Source: Desulfurispirillum indicum S5
Lineage (GTDB): Bacteria > Chrysiogenota > Chrysiogenetes > Chrysiogenales > Chrysiogenaceae
DNA length: 64,000 nt
Reading direction: 5' to 3'
Assembly (NCBI RefSeq): GCF_000177635.2
Contig: NC_014836.1
Location: 2,244,001 to 2,308,000 of the forward strand
Every line of letters begins with the position of its first letter. Position 1 is the stretch's first letter. Shown here in pieces: positions 12,103 through 21,098 of the stretch. Position numbers and translations under genes: made by a program. Below the pieces are notes generated by a model. That model searched no databases. It was not told where the DNA came from and was given only the letters and a program-made list of their open reading frames with translations.

Positions 12103-12238
12103 GCAGGCAATTGAAAAACCTTCAGGTGCAAGGCGCCAGCGGAGCGAGGAGCGAGGAGCGAGGAGCGAAGCGTACTCCCCGTACGTTGCAGCGACGAGCG
12201 ACTGCGGGCAACGCCGCAGATGGAGGTTTTTAGCAGCC
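12103..12238 (+). repeat. SR small repeat, complete copy
   Basis: 136 bp running from GCAGGCAATTGAAAAA to TTTTTAGCAGCC. The interior has CAGGTGCAAGGCGC, tandem GAGCGAG units, a GTAC-CCC-GTAC hairpin core and GCAACGCCGCAGATGG. The terminal stem AAAAACCTTCA pairs with TGGAGGTTTTT. The right end overlaps the last codons and stop of the fumarase gene. No coding potential is apparent. Confidence 0.9.
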
Positions 12239-13849
12239 AATCTGCTTGAAGAAGTCATTCCCCTTGTCATCCACCAGAATAAAGGCGGGGAAGTCCTCAA
12301 CTTCAATCTTCCAGACCGCTTCCATCCCCAGTTCGGGGAAGTCGATGCACTCGACCTTCTTGATATTCTCGTCGGCCAGCAGCGCGGCAGGGCCACCGAT
12401 GGAGCCCAGGTAGAAGCCACCGTGCTTTTTACAGGCGTCGGTGACCTGCTGGCTGCGGTTGCCCTTGGCGATCATCACCAGGGAACCACCATGGGACTGC
12501 AGCAGGTCCACATAGCTGTCCATGCGTCCGGCCGTGGTGGGGCCGAAGGAGCCCGATGGCATTCCCGGAGGTGTCTTGGCGGGGCCAGCGTAGTAGATGG
12601 GGTATTTTTTCAGGTACTCAGGCAGGGGTTTGCCCGCGTCCAGAATTTCCTTGAACTTGGAGTGGGCGATATCGCGGCCCACCACGATGGTTCCGTTCAG
12701 CAGCAGGGGAGTTGAGACGGGATGCTTGGTCAGTTCGGCCAGCACCGCTTCCATACCCTGATTCAGGTCGATTTTCACGCCGTGGCTGTGCTTGCCACGG
12801 AACTGCTGGGGAATCAGGCGTCCGGGGTCGCGATCCAGCTCCTCAATCCACAGGCCATCCTTGTTGATCTTGGCCTTGACGTTGCGGTCGGCGGAGCAGG
12901 AAACCGCCATGGCCACCGGGCAGGACGCACCGTGGCGGGGCAGGCGCACGACGCGCACATCGTGGGCGAAGTACTTGCCACCGAACTGGGCGCCGATTCC
13001 CAGCTTCTGGGCCGCCTGGAGCAGTTTGTCTTCCAGCTCCACATCGCGGAAAGCCTGGCCATGCTCATTGCCCGTGGTGGGCAGGTTGTCCAGATACTTG
13101 GCCGTGGCCAGTTTGACCGTCTTCAGGCAGGAGTCGGCGCTGGTGCCGCCAATGACAAAGGCGATATGGTAAGGGGGGCAGGCCGCCGTTCCCAGGGACT
13201 TCATCTTCTCCACCAGGAACTTCTCCAGCTTCTCGGGAGTCAACAGGGCCTTGGTCTCCTGATAGAGCATGGTCTTATTGGCGCTGCCGCCACCCTTGGT
13301 CATAAAGAGGAACTTGTATTCATCGCCGGAGCTGGCCATGATGTCGATCTGGGCAGGCAGGTTGGTGCCGGTGTTCTTCTCGTCGTACATGTTGAGAGCC
13401 ACCGTCTGGGAGTAGCGCAGGTTCTCTTCGGCATAGGTTTCGTAAATACCCTTGGAGAGGAGCTCCTCGTCATTGGCTCCCGTCCAGACCTGCTGGCCCT
13501 TTTTGGCCACAACCGTCGCGGTACCCGTGTCCTGGCAGGTGGGCAGCTGAAACTTGGCTGCCACTTCCGCGTTGCGCAGGAAGGCGATTGCCACACCCTT
13601 GTCATTCATGGAAGCTTCGGGATCGCTGAGAATTTTCGCCACTTGCTCGTTGTGTTCAACGCGCAGCAGGAAGGAAACATCACGAATTGCGTTTTTGGCC
13701 AGAACGGTCAGCCCCTCGGGAGCCACCTTCAGCACCGGTTTCCCATCGAATTCGGAAACGCTCACATACTTCTTGGAATCGGGGACGAGGTAGTACTTCG
13801 TGTTGTCTTTGCTGAGCGGAAAAGGCTCCTGATACACAAAATCGGGCAT
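12230..13849 (-). CDS. Class I fumarate hydratase (Fe-S, FumA/FumB type)
   Basis: 539 residues, full length for single-chain class I fumarases. It interconverts fumarate and malate in the citric acid cycle or its reductive branch. The three cluster cysteines are visible at 105 (CQDTGT), 224 (ACPPYH) and 318 (SCSAD), positions equal to those known for E. coli FumA. Other conserved blocks are [26 protein letters not shown] and TTAGRMDSY. An oxygen-labile 4Fe-4S enzyme fits an anaerobe. The last two codons and stop (GGC TGC TAA) lie inside the SR repeat, so the annotated C-terminus is partly repeat-derived. Confidence 0.95.
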   Translation of the reverse strand: MPDFVYQEPFPLSKDNTKYYLVPDSKKYVSVSEFDGKPVLKVAPEGLTVLAKNAIRDVSFLLRVEHNEQVAKILSDPEASMNDKGVAIAFLRNAEVAAKFQLPTCQDTGTATVVAKKGQQVWTGANDEELLSKGIYETYAEENLRYSQTVALNMYDEKNTGTNLPAQIDIMASSGDEYKFLFMTKGGGSANKTMLYQETKALLTPEKLEKFLVEKMKSLGTAACPPYHIAFVIGGTSADSCLKTVKLATAKYLDNLPTTGNEHGQAFRDVELEDKLLQAAQKLGIGAQFGGKYFAHDVRVVRLPRHGASCPVAMAVSCSADRNVKAKINKDGLWIEELDRDPGRLIPQQFRGKHSHGVKIDLNQGMEAVLAELTKHPVSTPLLLNGTIVVGRDIAHSKFKEILDAGKPLPEYLKKYPIYYAGPAKTPPGMPSGSFGPTTAGRMDSYVDLLQSHGGSLVMIAKGNRSQQVTDACKKHGGFYLGSIGGPAALLADENIKKVECIDFPELGMEAVWKIEVEDFPAFILVDDKGNDFFKQIGC

Positions 13850-13975
13850 AGCGTCACTCCTTTATGGTTTGCCGGAATTCACATTCCATGCATATTCTGC
13901 ACTTTTCTTCACATTGTATACGAAACTTTGTGGATATGTCGAGGAAGAAGACAGCGAAATAGCACAGCGTTTGTA

Positions 13976-14638
13976 TCACCAGGGAAGCGCATCTCCATTG
14001 CAGTGCCAGAAAGACCCCGTGTTCTGAAGATTGAGCTCTTCAATACGCTGATACAGGGCGCTGGCCGACTCCTCGGGGGTAATCAGCCCGCCGAAATTCA
14101 CCATGCGCGTCTTCACGAACCCCGGGTGCAGCTGGGCCACCGCAATGCCACGGGGCTTCAGGTCCATGGCCAGGGAGCGCCCGAAGGCATTGAACGCCGC
14201 TTTGGAAGCACGATAACCATAGCGTCCGCCCGAATCATTATCGGCAATGGAACCCATGCGACTTGTAATATTGGCAATTTTTCCGCCCTCGCCAAGGTTC
14301 GGCAGCAAAGCCTCCGTCACCCGCAAAGGCGCGTAGGCGTTGACCTCCATCTGCAGGCGGATGGAATCAAAATCCAGCTGGCCCAGCACCTCATCCTGCA
14401 GCAGTCCCGCGTTGTTGATCAACACGTCGATCCCCTGCCCCTTCAGCGCTGCCGCCAGACGCTGTACATCAGCCTCGCGGGTCACATCCACATGATCGAT
14501 AACCTGAAAGGCAACCGACGACAGCTCCGCCGAACCCTCCCGGCACACTCCCGTCACCTTCCAGCCCTTGGCAGCATAGAGCTTTGCCAGCTCCAGCCCG
14601 ATACCCCGATTGGCACCCGTAATGACAACATGCTTCAT
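13976..14638 (-). CDS. Short-chain dehydrogenase/reductase
   Basis: 220 residues from the ATG at 14638, which has GGAG upstream. The NAD(P)-binding TGANRGIGLELA is at the N-terminus, with NNAG in the middle and the catalytic Tyr/Lys in YRASKAAFN. The short length and the LHPGFVKTRM segment recall the CsgA/C-factor-like SDR group. The substrate cannot be inferred. It stands alone between fumarase and the DAP dehydrogenase gene. Confidence 0.88.
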   Translation of the reverse strand: MKHVVITGANRGIGLELAKLYAAKGWKVTGVCREGSAELSSVAFQVIDHVDVTREADVQRLAAALKGQGIDVLINNAGLLQDEVLGQLDFDSIRLQMEVNAYAPLRVTEALLPNLGEGGKIANITSRMGSIADNDSGGRYGYRASKAAFNAFGRSLAMDLKPRGIAVAQLHPGFVKTRMVNFGGLITPEESASALYQRIEELNLQNTGSFWHCNGDALPW

Positions 14639-14788
14639 GGTCTTGCTCCATATGTTGGTTGATTTCTGCACAGCATAGCACAAGGGAAAGTGATGGGAAA
14701 AATTCGCTGCAAATCAGCGGGGAACGGGGGGACTATTCCGTCAATAAACACGATCGACGAGAACAGGAGAGATAAAGACTCCCCCTCA

Positions 14789-14829
14789 CAAAAAAACAAC
14801 CCCCAACTGACATGCAGCAGTGGGGGTTG
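14789..14829 (-). terminator. Intrinsic terminator for the DAP dehydrogenase gene
   Basis: CAACCCCCA and TGGGGGTTG form a 9-bp stem with a 15-base loop, followed by a run of seven T on the minus strand. It sits 15 bases past the ddh stop codon. Confidence 0.85.
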
Positions 14830-14844
14830 ATCGGCAGCTGTAAA

Positions 14845-15831
14845 TTATAACAGCTCTTTACGCAGCTGCGCCGGACTCTTTGGTGAAAGAAGGCCGGGAG
14901 CAATATCAAATACGGTACGCGCGCCATACTCCTTCGCGCAATGAAGCCGATAGGCGGCACGGGCATAGGCAACCATGACGCTGGCGGTAAACTGGGGATT
15001 GCTGTCCAGTTTCAGGGAAAACTCCATGACCTGCTTCACCCCGCTGGCCGACTGGGCGCAATGTATGACAAAACCACCGTGGGGCATGGCTGAGTGGTCG
15101 CGCTGCAGCTCTTCCCGAGAGACAAAGTTCACTATGGTGTCATAGTCGGCAAAGTAGTCCGGCATGGTGACAATAGCCTGCTTGACCGCTTCCGCATCAG
15201 CCCCCTCTTCGAGCACCACAAAACACTCACGTACATGCTTGTCGCGGGTGGACAGCGCTGGTTGCTCACCATCGCGAACCCGTGCGATAGCTTTCTCTGA
15301 AGGAATGGTATACTGGACGCCAGCTTTAACACCGGGAACCCGGCGCACCGCATCGGAATGCCCTTGACTCAGCCCTTTGCCCCAGAAACTGTAGGTTTCC
15401 CCTTCGGGCAGAATGGCCTCGCCATACAGACGATTGATGGAAAACATACCCGGATCCCAGCCCACCGCGATGACAGCAGTACGCTCAGCTGAGCTGGCAG
15501 CCGCATCCACAGCCGCATAAAACTCCGGAATCTTGTTGTGGGTGTCATAGCTGTCCACAATATTAAACCTGGCAGCCAGCGCCGGGGACTGCCGGGGAAG
15601 ATCGTCCTTGGAACCACCACAGAGGATAAGCACATCAATGGCGTCGCGAAAATCATCGATGGAATCAAGGGAATAGACGGAGACCGCCTCACCCACAGGG
15701 GTTATACCTGAAGGCTCGCGGCGGGTGAAAATCCCCACCAGTTCCATATCCGGGCAGTGAGTCAGCGCAACTTCCACACCGCGCCCCAGATTGCCATGGC
15801 CCACTATGCCGATACGAATTTTTTCAGTCAT
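14845..15831 (-). CDS. ddh: meso-Diaminopimelate D-dehydrogenase
   Basis: 328 residues. It catalyses NADPH-dependent reductive amination of tetrahydrodipicolinate straight to meso-DAP, the one-step branch of lysine and peptidoglycan precursor synthesis. The N-terminal Rossmann motif GIVGHGNLGRGVE is followed by LILCGGSKDDLP, NIVDSYDTH, GWDPGMFSINR, SFWGKGLSQGHSDA and the C-terminal NPQFTASVMVAYARAAYRL, all characteristic of Ddh. The ATG at 15831 is preceded by AAAAGGAG and preferred over one 10 codons upstream. The gene is monocistronic with its own terminator. Confidence 0.94.
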   Translation of the reverse strand: MTEKIRIGIVGHGNLGRGVEVALTHCPDMELVGIFTRREPSGITPVGEAVSVYSLDSIDDFRDAIDVLILCGGSKDDLPRQSPALAARFNIVDSYDTHNKIPEFYAAVDAAASSAERTAVIAVGWDPGMFSINRLYGEAILPEGETYSFWGKGLSQGHSDAVRRVPGVKAGVQYTIPSEKAIARVRDGEQPALSTRDKHVRECFVVLEEGADAEAVKQAIVTMPDYFADYDTIVNFVSREELQRDHSAMPHGGFVIHCAQSASGVKQVMEFSLKLDSNPQFTASVMVAYARAAYRLHCAKEYGARTVFDIAPGLLSPKSPAQLRKELL

Positions 15832-15952
15832 CGAAGCTCCTTTTCTCAAATATGGGATCACGCAGAGTACCAGAAATTATCGGCAGGCTCACGCCTTTCC
15901 CTGGCATGGGAAAGAAAAAACACGCATGGGGGCAAAGCATACGAAGGCCCTC

Positions 15953-16369
15953 TCAGCCCTCTTCATCATGCGGGCCAACCCAGAAGAAGGGATTATGGGC
16001 CACTTCCCACAGGTAGCCATCCGGGTCGGCGAAGTACCCCGCATAGCCGCCCCAGGACGTCTTCCGACCGGGTTTCACCAATTGCGCACCGGCAGCCACC
16101 GCCTGTTCCAACAACTCGTCAACCGCTGACTCACTGTCCACATTATGGGCCATGGCAATACCGGCAAAGCCACTCCCTCCCGCAGAGACACCCGCATCTT
16201 CCGCCAGGGCTTCCCGACCATAAAGACCCAGCCAGCTGCCATTCAGGGTGAAGAATGCCACCTGCGGTGGAGATGGCATGCGCGGCAGTCCAAGACCCTG
16301 CTCATAAAACCGAATGGACTTCTCCAGATCCCTTGCCCCAAGTGTGAGCATACTGATACGTGGTTTCAT
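15953..16369 (-). CDS. VOC (glyoxalase/bleomycin-resistance) family protein
   Basis: 138 residues from the ATG at 16369. It has two beta-alpha-beta-beta-beta modules: ISMLTLGARDLEKSIRFYEQGLGL and WGGYAGYFADPDGYLWEVAHNPFF, the latter with the conserved metal-ligand Glu in DPDGYLWEVA. The family binds divalent metal and acts on small electrophiles or antibiotics; this member's substrate is unknown. A longer frame upstream runs into the SR repeat and is not used. Confidence 0.88.
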   Translation of the reverse strand: MKPRISMLTLGARDLEKSIRFYEQGLGLPRMPSPPQVAFFTLNGSWLGLYGREALAEDAGVSAGGSGFAGIAMAHNVDSESAVDELLEQAVAAGAQLVKPGRKTSWGGYAGYFADPDGYLWEVAHNPFFWVGPHDEEG

Positions 16370-16406
16370 CGGGAGTCCCCCTTTTGGCATTAATGCTATC
16401 TTTTTT

Positions 16407-16470
16407 GCAGGCTGCTGAAAAACCCTCACTCCGTGAGCGCCTTGCACCTGAGAATTTTTCAATTACCTGC
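16407..16470 (-). repeat. SR small repeat, short 64-bp form
   Basis: This copy retains both ends and little else. Read on the minus strand it runs from GCAGGTAATTGAAAAA through CAGGTGCAAGGCGC to GGGTTTTTCAGCAGCCTGC. AAAAATTCTCA pairs with TGAGGGTTTTT with two G-T pairs. The GTAC hairpin core is deleted. The left end supplies the stop codon of the DUF6194 gene. Confidence 0.85.
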
Positions 16471-16933
16471 TTGCTTTGAGGTATTTCTGCAAACTGCTCG
16501 TGAATTTTACAACTGCAGCGCGGTGAGCCCCTTCCAGCAGTGAAATCATACCCGCGAATGCCTCTTCAGTCGGGCACAGAATCTGCGCCCAGCCCATCCA
16601 GGCATACACCGGATGGGGCATAAGAACTCCAAGCTCAGTGAAATCGTGGCCCGTGTTGACAGTCCCGCCCTTTGCCGGACGCGCAGGCTTCTCGCCAAAC
16701 AGATTCCGGTAATCCTCGGGCGCAAGCCCGATGGCAAGCCTGAACACCCCATCGCGATTGAGGGCCGAGGCTTTGTCATTGTCGCCATCATGGTCTTTGA
16801 TGGTGCAGAAATACACCCCATTGGGCAATACTCCACCAGGGTTGTAAAACAGGGAAACCTCGCCCCAGCTCGCCTTGGGGATAACGCCCGGAAAGCGCGC
16901 AGTAATCTGTCGGACTATTTCATCGGGGGCCAT
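16463..16933 (-). CDS. DUF6194-like protein
   Basis: 156 residues. The pattern EVSLFYNP ... GVYFCTIKDHDGDND-ASALNRDGVFRLAIGL ... LFGEKPARP ... DFTELGVLMPHPVYAWMGWAQILCPTEEAF matches what I know of DUF6194 proteins, whose function is unknown. No signal peptide or membrane segment is seen. Its stop codon (AGG TAA) lies inside the left end of an SR repeat, so the original C-terminus may have been altered by the repeat. Confidence 0.75.
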   Translation of the reverse strand: MAPDEIVRQITARFPGVIPKASWGEVSLFYNPGGVLPNGVYFCTIKDHDGDNDKASALNRDGVFRLAIGLAPEDYRNLFGEKPARPAKGGTVNTGHDFTELGVLMPHPVYAWMGWAQILCPTEEAFAGMISLLEGAHRAAVVKFTSSLQKYLKASR

Positions 16934-17152
16934 GGGGACTCCTGAGTAGGGATATCGCGTCTAAAGAAAATTAACATACTAAACTTGTTTCAAGGCATAT
17001 AAAGCATGCTCAGCTCGTATTAATATTGATGATTAAAATCAATCGCGTTTCAATCAAAATTGACTTGAGAGTCCCAACCAAATTAAATTACTTATGCAGT
17101 ATATTATCAAGTTGAGTGAAATCTTTTCTTAAGTATTGACACAAGTAAAATT

Positions 17153-18130
17153 TCACTTTGCTGGGAAATCAACACCAGATATATGAAAGCTAACATTATC
17201 ACCTTTCACCATAATAAAGTCGGCTTCATTTGAAAAAGTTAGTTCGCGCTCCCTGGCACCTTTAATAGTTCCGTAGGCAGTCCTGAAGGCCATCCCTTCA
17301 GAAATGGCATATGAGTAGGTGGTCAATCCACTCTCATATAGACCATCCTTTCCTCTAGGATAGTTTGGATACAATGAATAGTTATACTTTGGTTTAAGAA
17401 GACTGACCATCGCCTTTTCAGCATCAATAACTAGTTTTTTTGAATCAAAATCAAAGTCAATATCGGCTTGTTCGATTTCATATTCCGACTTGAACACATT
17501 TATAAATAATGGTTCAACTTTAAATGGAAAAAGATAAATCTCATCACTAACTCGTGCTCCTGGGAATCGTTGAGGTTCACTTGCCAAGATTTGCATTCTT
17601 GCTTGGTGGCCTTTTGCAAATAGGCGATCATATGTATCTCCCTTCTTTGCTATCCCAACGTATAATAAGTCGTAAGTAGAAAGTTCGAGAAATAAATCTA
17701 AGCCTTTAATAAATAATTCCTTGCGACCTCTCCACATTAATATAGTATCTGGCCTAAAACATGCGATTGGCTGCTTCTCCCCATTGTTTCTCACGACTGA
17801 TATTATGAGGACAGATCCATCAGCTATAATCTCAATATCCAAATTGTCAAGACTTTCATTAAAGCTGGTCATCCGATCTAACAGAATCAAGCCTGTGTCT
17901 TTTTTGCCTCCTGCGACTTCTAATGAAAAACACAGAGTATTGCTCTTTGGTTCATGATAAAAATCGCAGAAAGAAGCTTGTGGACGTCCGCCAATTACAT
18001 AGAAGTCACTTTGCCGAATGATCTCCATATAAGTAATATTCCCGGTCACATTTGCAGCGAGACTATTAGGGATCGGAGTGCAAACTAAGCTAAGAGTAGC
18101 AAAGCAATTATGCGTTTTATCCTTTTGCAT
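17153..18130 (-). CDS. AT-rich orphan gene, possible GIY-YIG-like domain
   Basis: 325 residues from the ATG at 18130, which has GAGG upstream; a frame extending to 18265 would overlap the methyltransferase gene and is not preferred. The middle reads LLYVGIAKKGDTYDRLFAKGHQ, followed later by DAEKAMVSLLKPKYN. This resembles the YIG strand, the Arg/His helix and the distal Glu ... LKPxYN of GIY-YIG nucleases, but the match is partial and unverified. Base composition is much more AT-rich than the flanks, as is the 218-base spacer after it, suggesting recent transfer. Function is otherwise unrecognised; a restriction or defence role is only a guess. Confidence 0.6.
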   Translation of the reverse strand: MQKDKTHNCFATLSLVCTPIPNSLAANVTGNITYMEIIRQSDFYVIGGRPQASFCDFYHEPKSNTLCFSLEVAGGKKDTGLILLDRMTSFNESLDNLDIEIIADGSVLIISVVRNNGEKQPIACFRPDTILMWRGRKELFIKGLDLFLELSTYDLLYVGIAKKGDTYDRLFAKGHQARMQILASEPQRFPGARVSDEIYLFPFKVEPLFINVFKSEYEIEQADIDFDFDSKKLVIDAEKAMVSLLKPKYNYSLYPNYPRGKDGLYESGLTTYSYAISEGMAFRTAYGTIKGARERELTFSNEADFIMVKGDNVSFHISGVDFPAK

Positions 18131-18206
18131 AATGTTAGTCCTCGTGTGAGCAAAATAGCGCACTAAAATAATATATGAATTTCCCCAGCTACCGAAAGCG
18201 CCTCCA

Positions 18207-18953
18207 TTACCGCTCCATAAGAGCAAATACGCCCCAGCCGAGGTATTCGCGCGTGTACGCGACATGACGATTTGGTGCCGTGGTCAGTTGAGCCCGAACT
18301 TCTTTCGCGAAGTCGTCTTCGGGGTTTGCTTCAAGCCACCGACGCATGGTGAGCCACTTGGCTGCCTCGTACCGGTCCCAGCCTTCCTGGTCTGCCAAGA
18401 CCATTTCCACAAGGTCGTAGCCGAGTTCGTCGAAAGTCGCGACAAGCTCAGGAAGTGTGAGAAAGTCGGAGATGGCGGTGGCAAAGCACTCCTTCGCAAC
18501 CTCTTCCGTCGGCGGCAATTGCCGCCAGAAAGGCTCGCCGATAAGGATGATTCCGTGAGTGTAAAGGCTCTTTTTCAGGAGTTCTATGGTGCCGGCAACT
18601 CCCCCGCCAATCCAGGTAGCACCCACACAGGCTGCCACACCGCATTTTTCGTCGGTTACGTAACCGGCTGCGTCGCCATGGATGAATGCGACCTGATCGG
18701 CGACGCCAAGTTCTGTGGCGCGGAGTTTCGCCTGCTCACTGAACAGCTGGCTCATGTCGATGCCGACGCCGGTAATTCCGTAATCGCGTGCCCAGGTGCA
18801 CAGCATTTCGCCGGAGCCACTGCCAAGGTCGAGCACGCGCGTTCCCGGCTCCAGGCGCAGCACGGCGCCGAGTGTGGCGAACTTTTCCGGTGTGAAGGGG
18901 TTATGGATGCGATGGGCGCTTTCGCTGATGTTGAAAATTCGTGGGATATCCAT
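18207..18953 (-). CDS. Class I SAM-dependent methyltransferase
   Basis: 248 residues. Motif I VLDLGSGSGEMLCTWA and the following GIDMS acidic strand end define the SAM pocket; AAGYV-EKCGVAACVGATWIGGG and GIILIGEPFWR form the later strands. The target is unknown; the sequence resembles small-molecule methyltransferases of the UbiE/Tam type. GC content is normal for the window, unlike the AT-rich gene just downstream. Confidence 0.88.
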   Translation of the reverse strand: MDIPRIFNISESAHRIHNPFTPEKFATLGAVLRLEPGTRVLDLGSGSGEMLCTWARDYGITGVGIDMSQLFSEQAKLRATELGVADQVAFIHGDAAGYVTDEKCGVAACVGATWIGGGVAGTIELLKKSLYTHGIILIGEPFWRQLPPTEEVAKECFATAISDFLTLPELVATFDELGYDLVEMVLADQEGWDRYEAAKWLTMRRWLEANPEDDFAKEVRAQLTTAPNRHVAYTREYLGWGVFALMER

Positions 18954-19218
18954 TGAGAAAACCTCCTTACAGGCAAGGAAAATCTACCACTGTTTGACCT
19001 TCAGGTGAAGCGGCGCGCGAAAGAAAGAGCCGTCTGCGTACCTGTTGTACAATAACCAACGCTCACCGATACCCCACGGACAGATACAGCCGCTTGTCCA
19101 TTTGAGCCTATTCGCGGTGAAGGAACTCTTCCAATGGTCTTCCCTGGTGGGCGTTGCGTGAGAATTGGCTTTGTGCTTCTTGCGCGCGTTCGCGGAAAGG
19201 CTCTGAGGCGATTACCCT

Positions 19219-19464
19219 TCAAGCTGCCATATGGCGACGTCGATGCAGGCTGCCGCCCACCATCTGTCCGGCCACGGCGGCGGCGATGGTCAGGGGGATG
19301 TATCCCCAGCCCAGATCCCTGAGGACTCGCAGGTAGATGATGAGGGGAATTGAGGCGTGAATACAGACAAGCCAGCCGATGCTGAATTTTGCGTAATTCT
19401 GGCGCAGATAGCCGAGGGGAATGTTCAGGAGAAGGGTAAAGGTGCAAATCAGTAAAATGGCCAC
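19219..19464 (-). CDS. Small conserved membrane protein
   Basis: 81 residues from a GTG start with GGAG upstream. The pattern LLLNIPLGYLRQNYAKFSIGWLVCIHASIPLIIYLRVLRDLGWGYIPLTIAAAVAGQMVGG matches small conserved membrane proteins found across anaerobic proteobacteria, with two or three helices and a C-terminal G-Q-x-x-GG. The function is unknown. It stands alone between the methyltransferase gene and a large repeat. Confidence 0.7.
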   Translation of the reverse strand: MAILLICTFTLLLNIPLGYLRQNYAKFSIGWLVCIHASIPLIIYLRVLRDLGWGYIPLTIAAAVAGQMVGGSLHRRRHMAA

Positions 19465-19530
19465 GCTGGTCTCCGCTTGGGCTTGGAATATGTTACAGTG
19501 TATATCGGTTTCGAAATAAAATACAACATT

Positions 19531-20230
19531 CTGAAGTTTCGCACCTTGTCGCCCTGGGCTAATATATTATTTTCCTAATATTTACTGCGCGGAAACCGTA
19601 TTGATTTTGTATGTTTGACTTATCTGATATTCCTCTTTTCGTTTCCGGGTATTGTCCTTTTTGACCGCCCAAAAAGGACTCAAAAACGCGCCCCCCGAAC
19701 GCCCGTTTTTCCGGTTCGCCTGCTCGCCTGTTCTGGAGATCCGGCAGCAGGCTGCTTAAAGAGCCCCATCTGCTGTGTTGCCGGGCATCGCTCGTCACTG
19801 CGACGTACAGAGAGTACGCCTCGCTCCTCGCTTCGCCCGCGCCTTGCACCTGGGTCTCTTTGCATTGCCTGACCCCTGCTTCCCTGCAGTGCTGCCGGAC
19901 CACTCACTTCCTGTGAGTGTCCCGTTCGGGTCTTGCCTGCATAACGCGATGGACCCGCAGGGTTGTCGCCACGAGGGCGGCAACCGCAAACCAAAAGCCA
20001 CTGAGGGCGGTTGTTTGCGGTTCCCAGTTCCAGTCAGGCGGACGGCTGAAAAAAGACAGCATTGGGGCCGCTTCCCAGCCACTTTGTGCGAGTCCAAAGT
20101 GGCAAAAGAAACTCATAAACAAGGCGAGGATAATATCGCGACGCAATTTGTGCAGAACCATTTCCGCCATTCCAGCATGGCATCAGGATCAGCGCAGACA
20201 ATCTGCCGTTTCTGGGGTGCAAAAGTGAAG
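19531..20230 (-). mobile_element. LR large repeat, copy 1 (reverse orientation)
   Basis: 700 bp. Read on the minus strand it starts CTTCACTTTTGCACC and ends GGTGCGAAACTTCAG, near-inverted ends. In order it contains the AAACGGCAGATTG block, a CCACTTTGG/CAAAGTGG hairpin, the GGTTTGCGGTTGCCGCCCTC block, the CACTCAC-AGGAA-GTGAGTG hairpin, an embedded SR-like element and the GTCCTTTTTG-CAAAAAGGAC hairpin. No protein is coded; reading frames across it are not maintained between copies. Confidence 0.85.
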
Positions 20231-20345
20231 CACCTTGTTGCGCGACAGCCTCCGAACCGTGTGTGAACAAGATTGAATGACGCTGCAGCGCAGCTGGGCG
20301 TTTTTCTGTGAACCAAAAACTGATTGCCCGCAAAAGGAGAGCAGA

Positions 20346-21098
20346 ATGCCCCAGGTACTGAACCATCCTCTCATCGCCCAGCGCTACTTCTTCCCCACCA
20401 GGATTCCCTTCCCTGATCCCTTCTGGGTGGAGCGGGAGGGCGTTCGCCTCTCGTGCTATTTCCACCGTCCCCTGCCCGGTGCGCCTACGGTGGTGCACTT
20501 TCACGGCAATGGCGAGGTGGTCAGCGACTATCTGGGCGACTTCCTGCATATTCTGGAATCCCTGGGGGCCAATGTGTTTATCGCCGAATACCGGGGCTAC
20601 AGCATGTCCGATGGTTCGCCCCAGCTTGGCGAGATGCTGGACGATGTGGTGGCCATGGTCAATGCCATCGGCGAGCCTGCTGAAAAGCTTATCTTCTTCG
20701 GCCGCTCGGTGGGTTCCATCTTTGCCCTGGAGGCGGCGCACCGCTTCCCCACGGCGGCGGGTCTGATTCTGGAGAGCGGTATTGCCGATCCCCTGGAGCG
20801 CATTCTGCTGCGGGTCAGTCCTGGTGAAATGGGCACAACCATGGAAAAGCTGCAGCTGGAGGTTCGCCAGCGTCTTGACCACCGGGCCAAGATTGGCGGC
20901 TATGGTGGGCCGACGCTGATTCTGCATACGCGCCATGATGGGCTGGTGGATGTCAGTCATGGGGAGCGTTTGCATGAGTGGGCGGGGGGTAAAAAACAGC
21001 TGCGCGTTTTCGCCAATGGCAATCACAACGATATCATGCTGGTGAATGCTGCTGAGTACTTCGAGCTGGTGAGAAAATTCGTAAGCGAGGTGAGCTGA
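20346..21098 (+). CDS. Alpha/beta hydrolase
   Basis: 250 residues from the ATG at 20346, preceded by AAAAGGAG. The alpha/beta-hydrolase core is clear: HFHGNGE oxyanion strand, YRGYSMSDG, nucleophile elbow GRSVGS, the acid in HTRHDGLVD and the catalytic His in NGNHND. It resembles the BEM46/YfhR-like serine hydrolases; substrate unknown. Its TGA is directly back-to-back with the stop of the convergent kinase gene, leaving no spacer. Confidence 0.88.
   Translation: MPQVLNHPLIAQRYFFPTRIPFPDPFWVEREGVRLSCYFHRPLPGAPTVVHFHGNGEVVSDYLGDFLHILESLGANVFIAEYRGYSMSDGSPQLGEMLDDVVAMVNAIGEPAEKLIFFGRSVGSIFALEAAHRFPTAAGLILESGIADPLERILLRVSPGEMGTTMEKLQLEVRQRLDHRAKIGGYGGPTLILHTRHDGLVDVSHGERLHEWAGGKKQLRVFANGNHNDIMLVNAAEYFELVRKFVSEVS

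Noticed and set aside
12722-14662. 646-codon plus-strand frame antisense to fumarase and SDR
   Set aside because: The fumarase frame has complete catalytic motifs; the opposite frame has none and spans two genes and their spacer.
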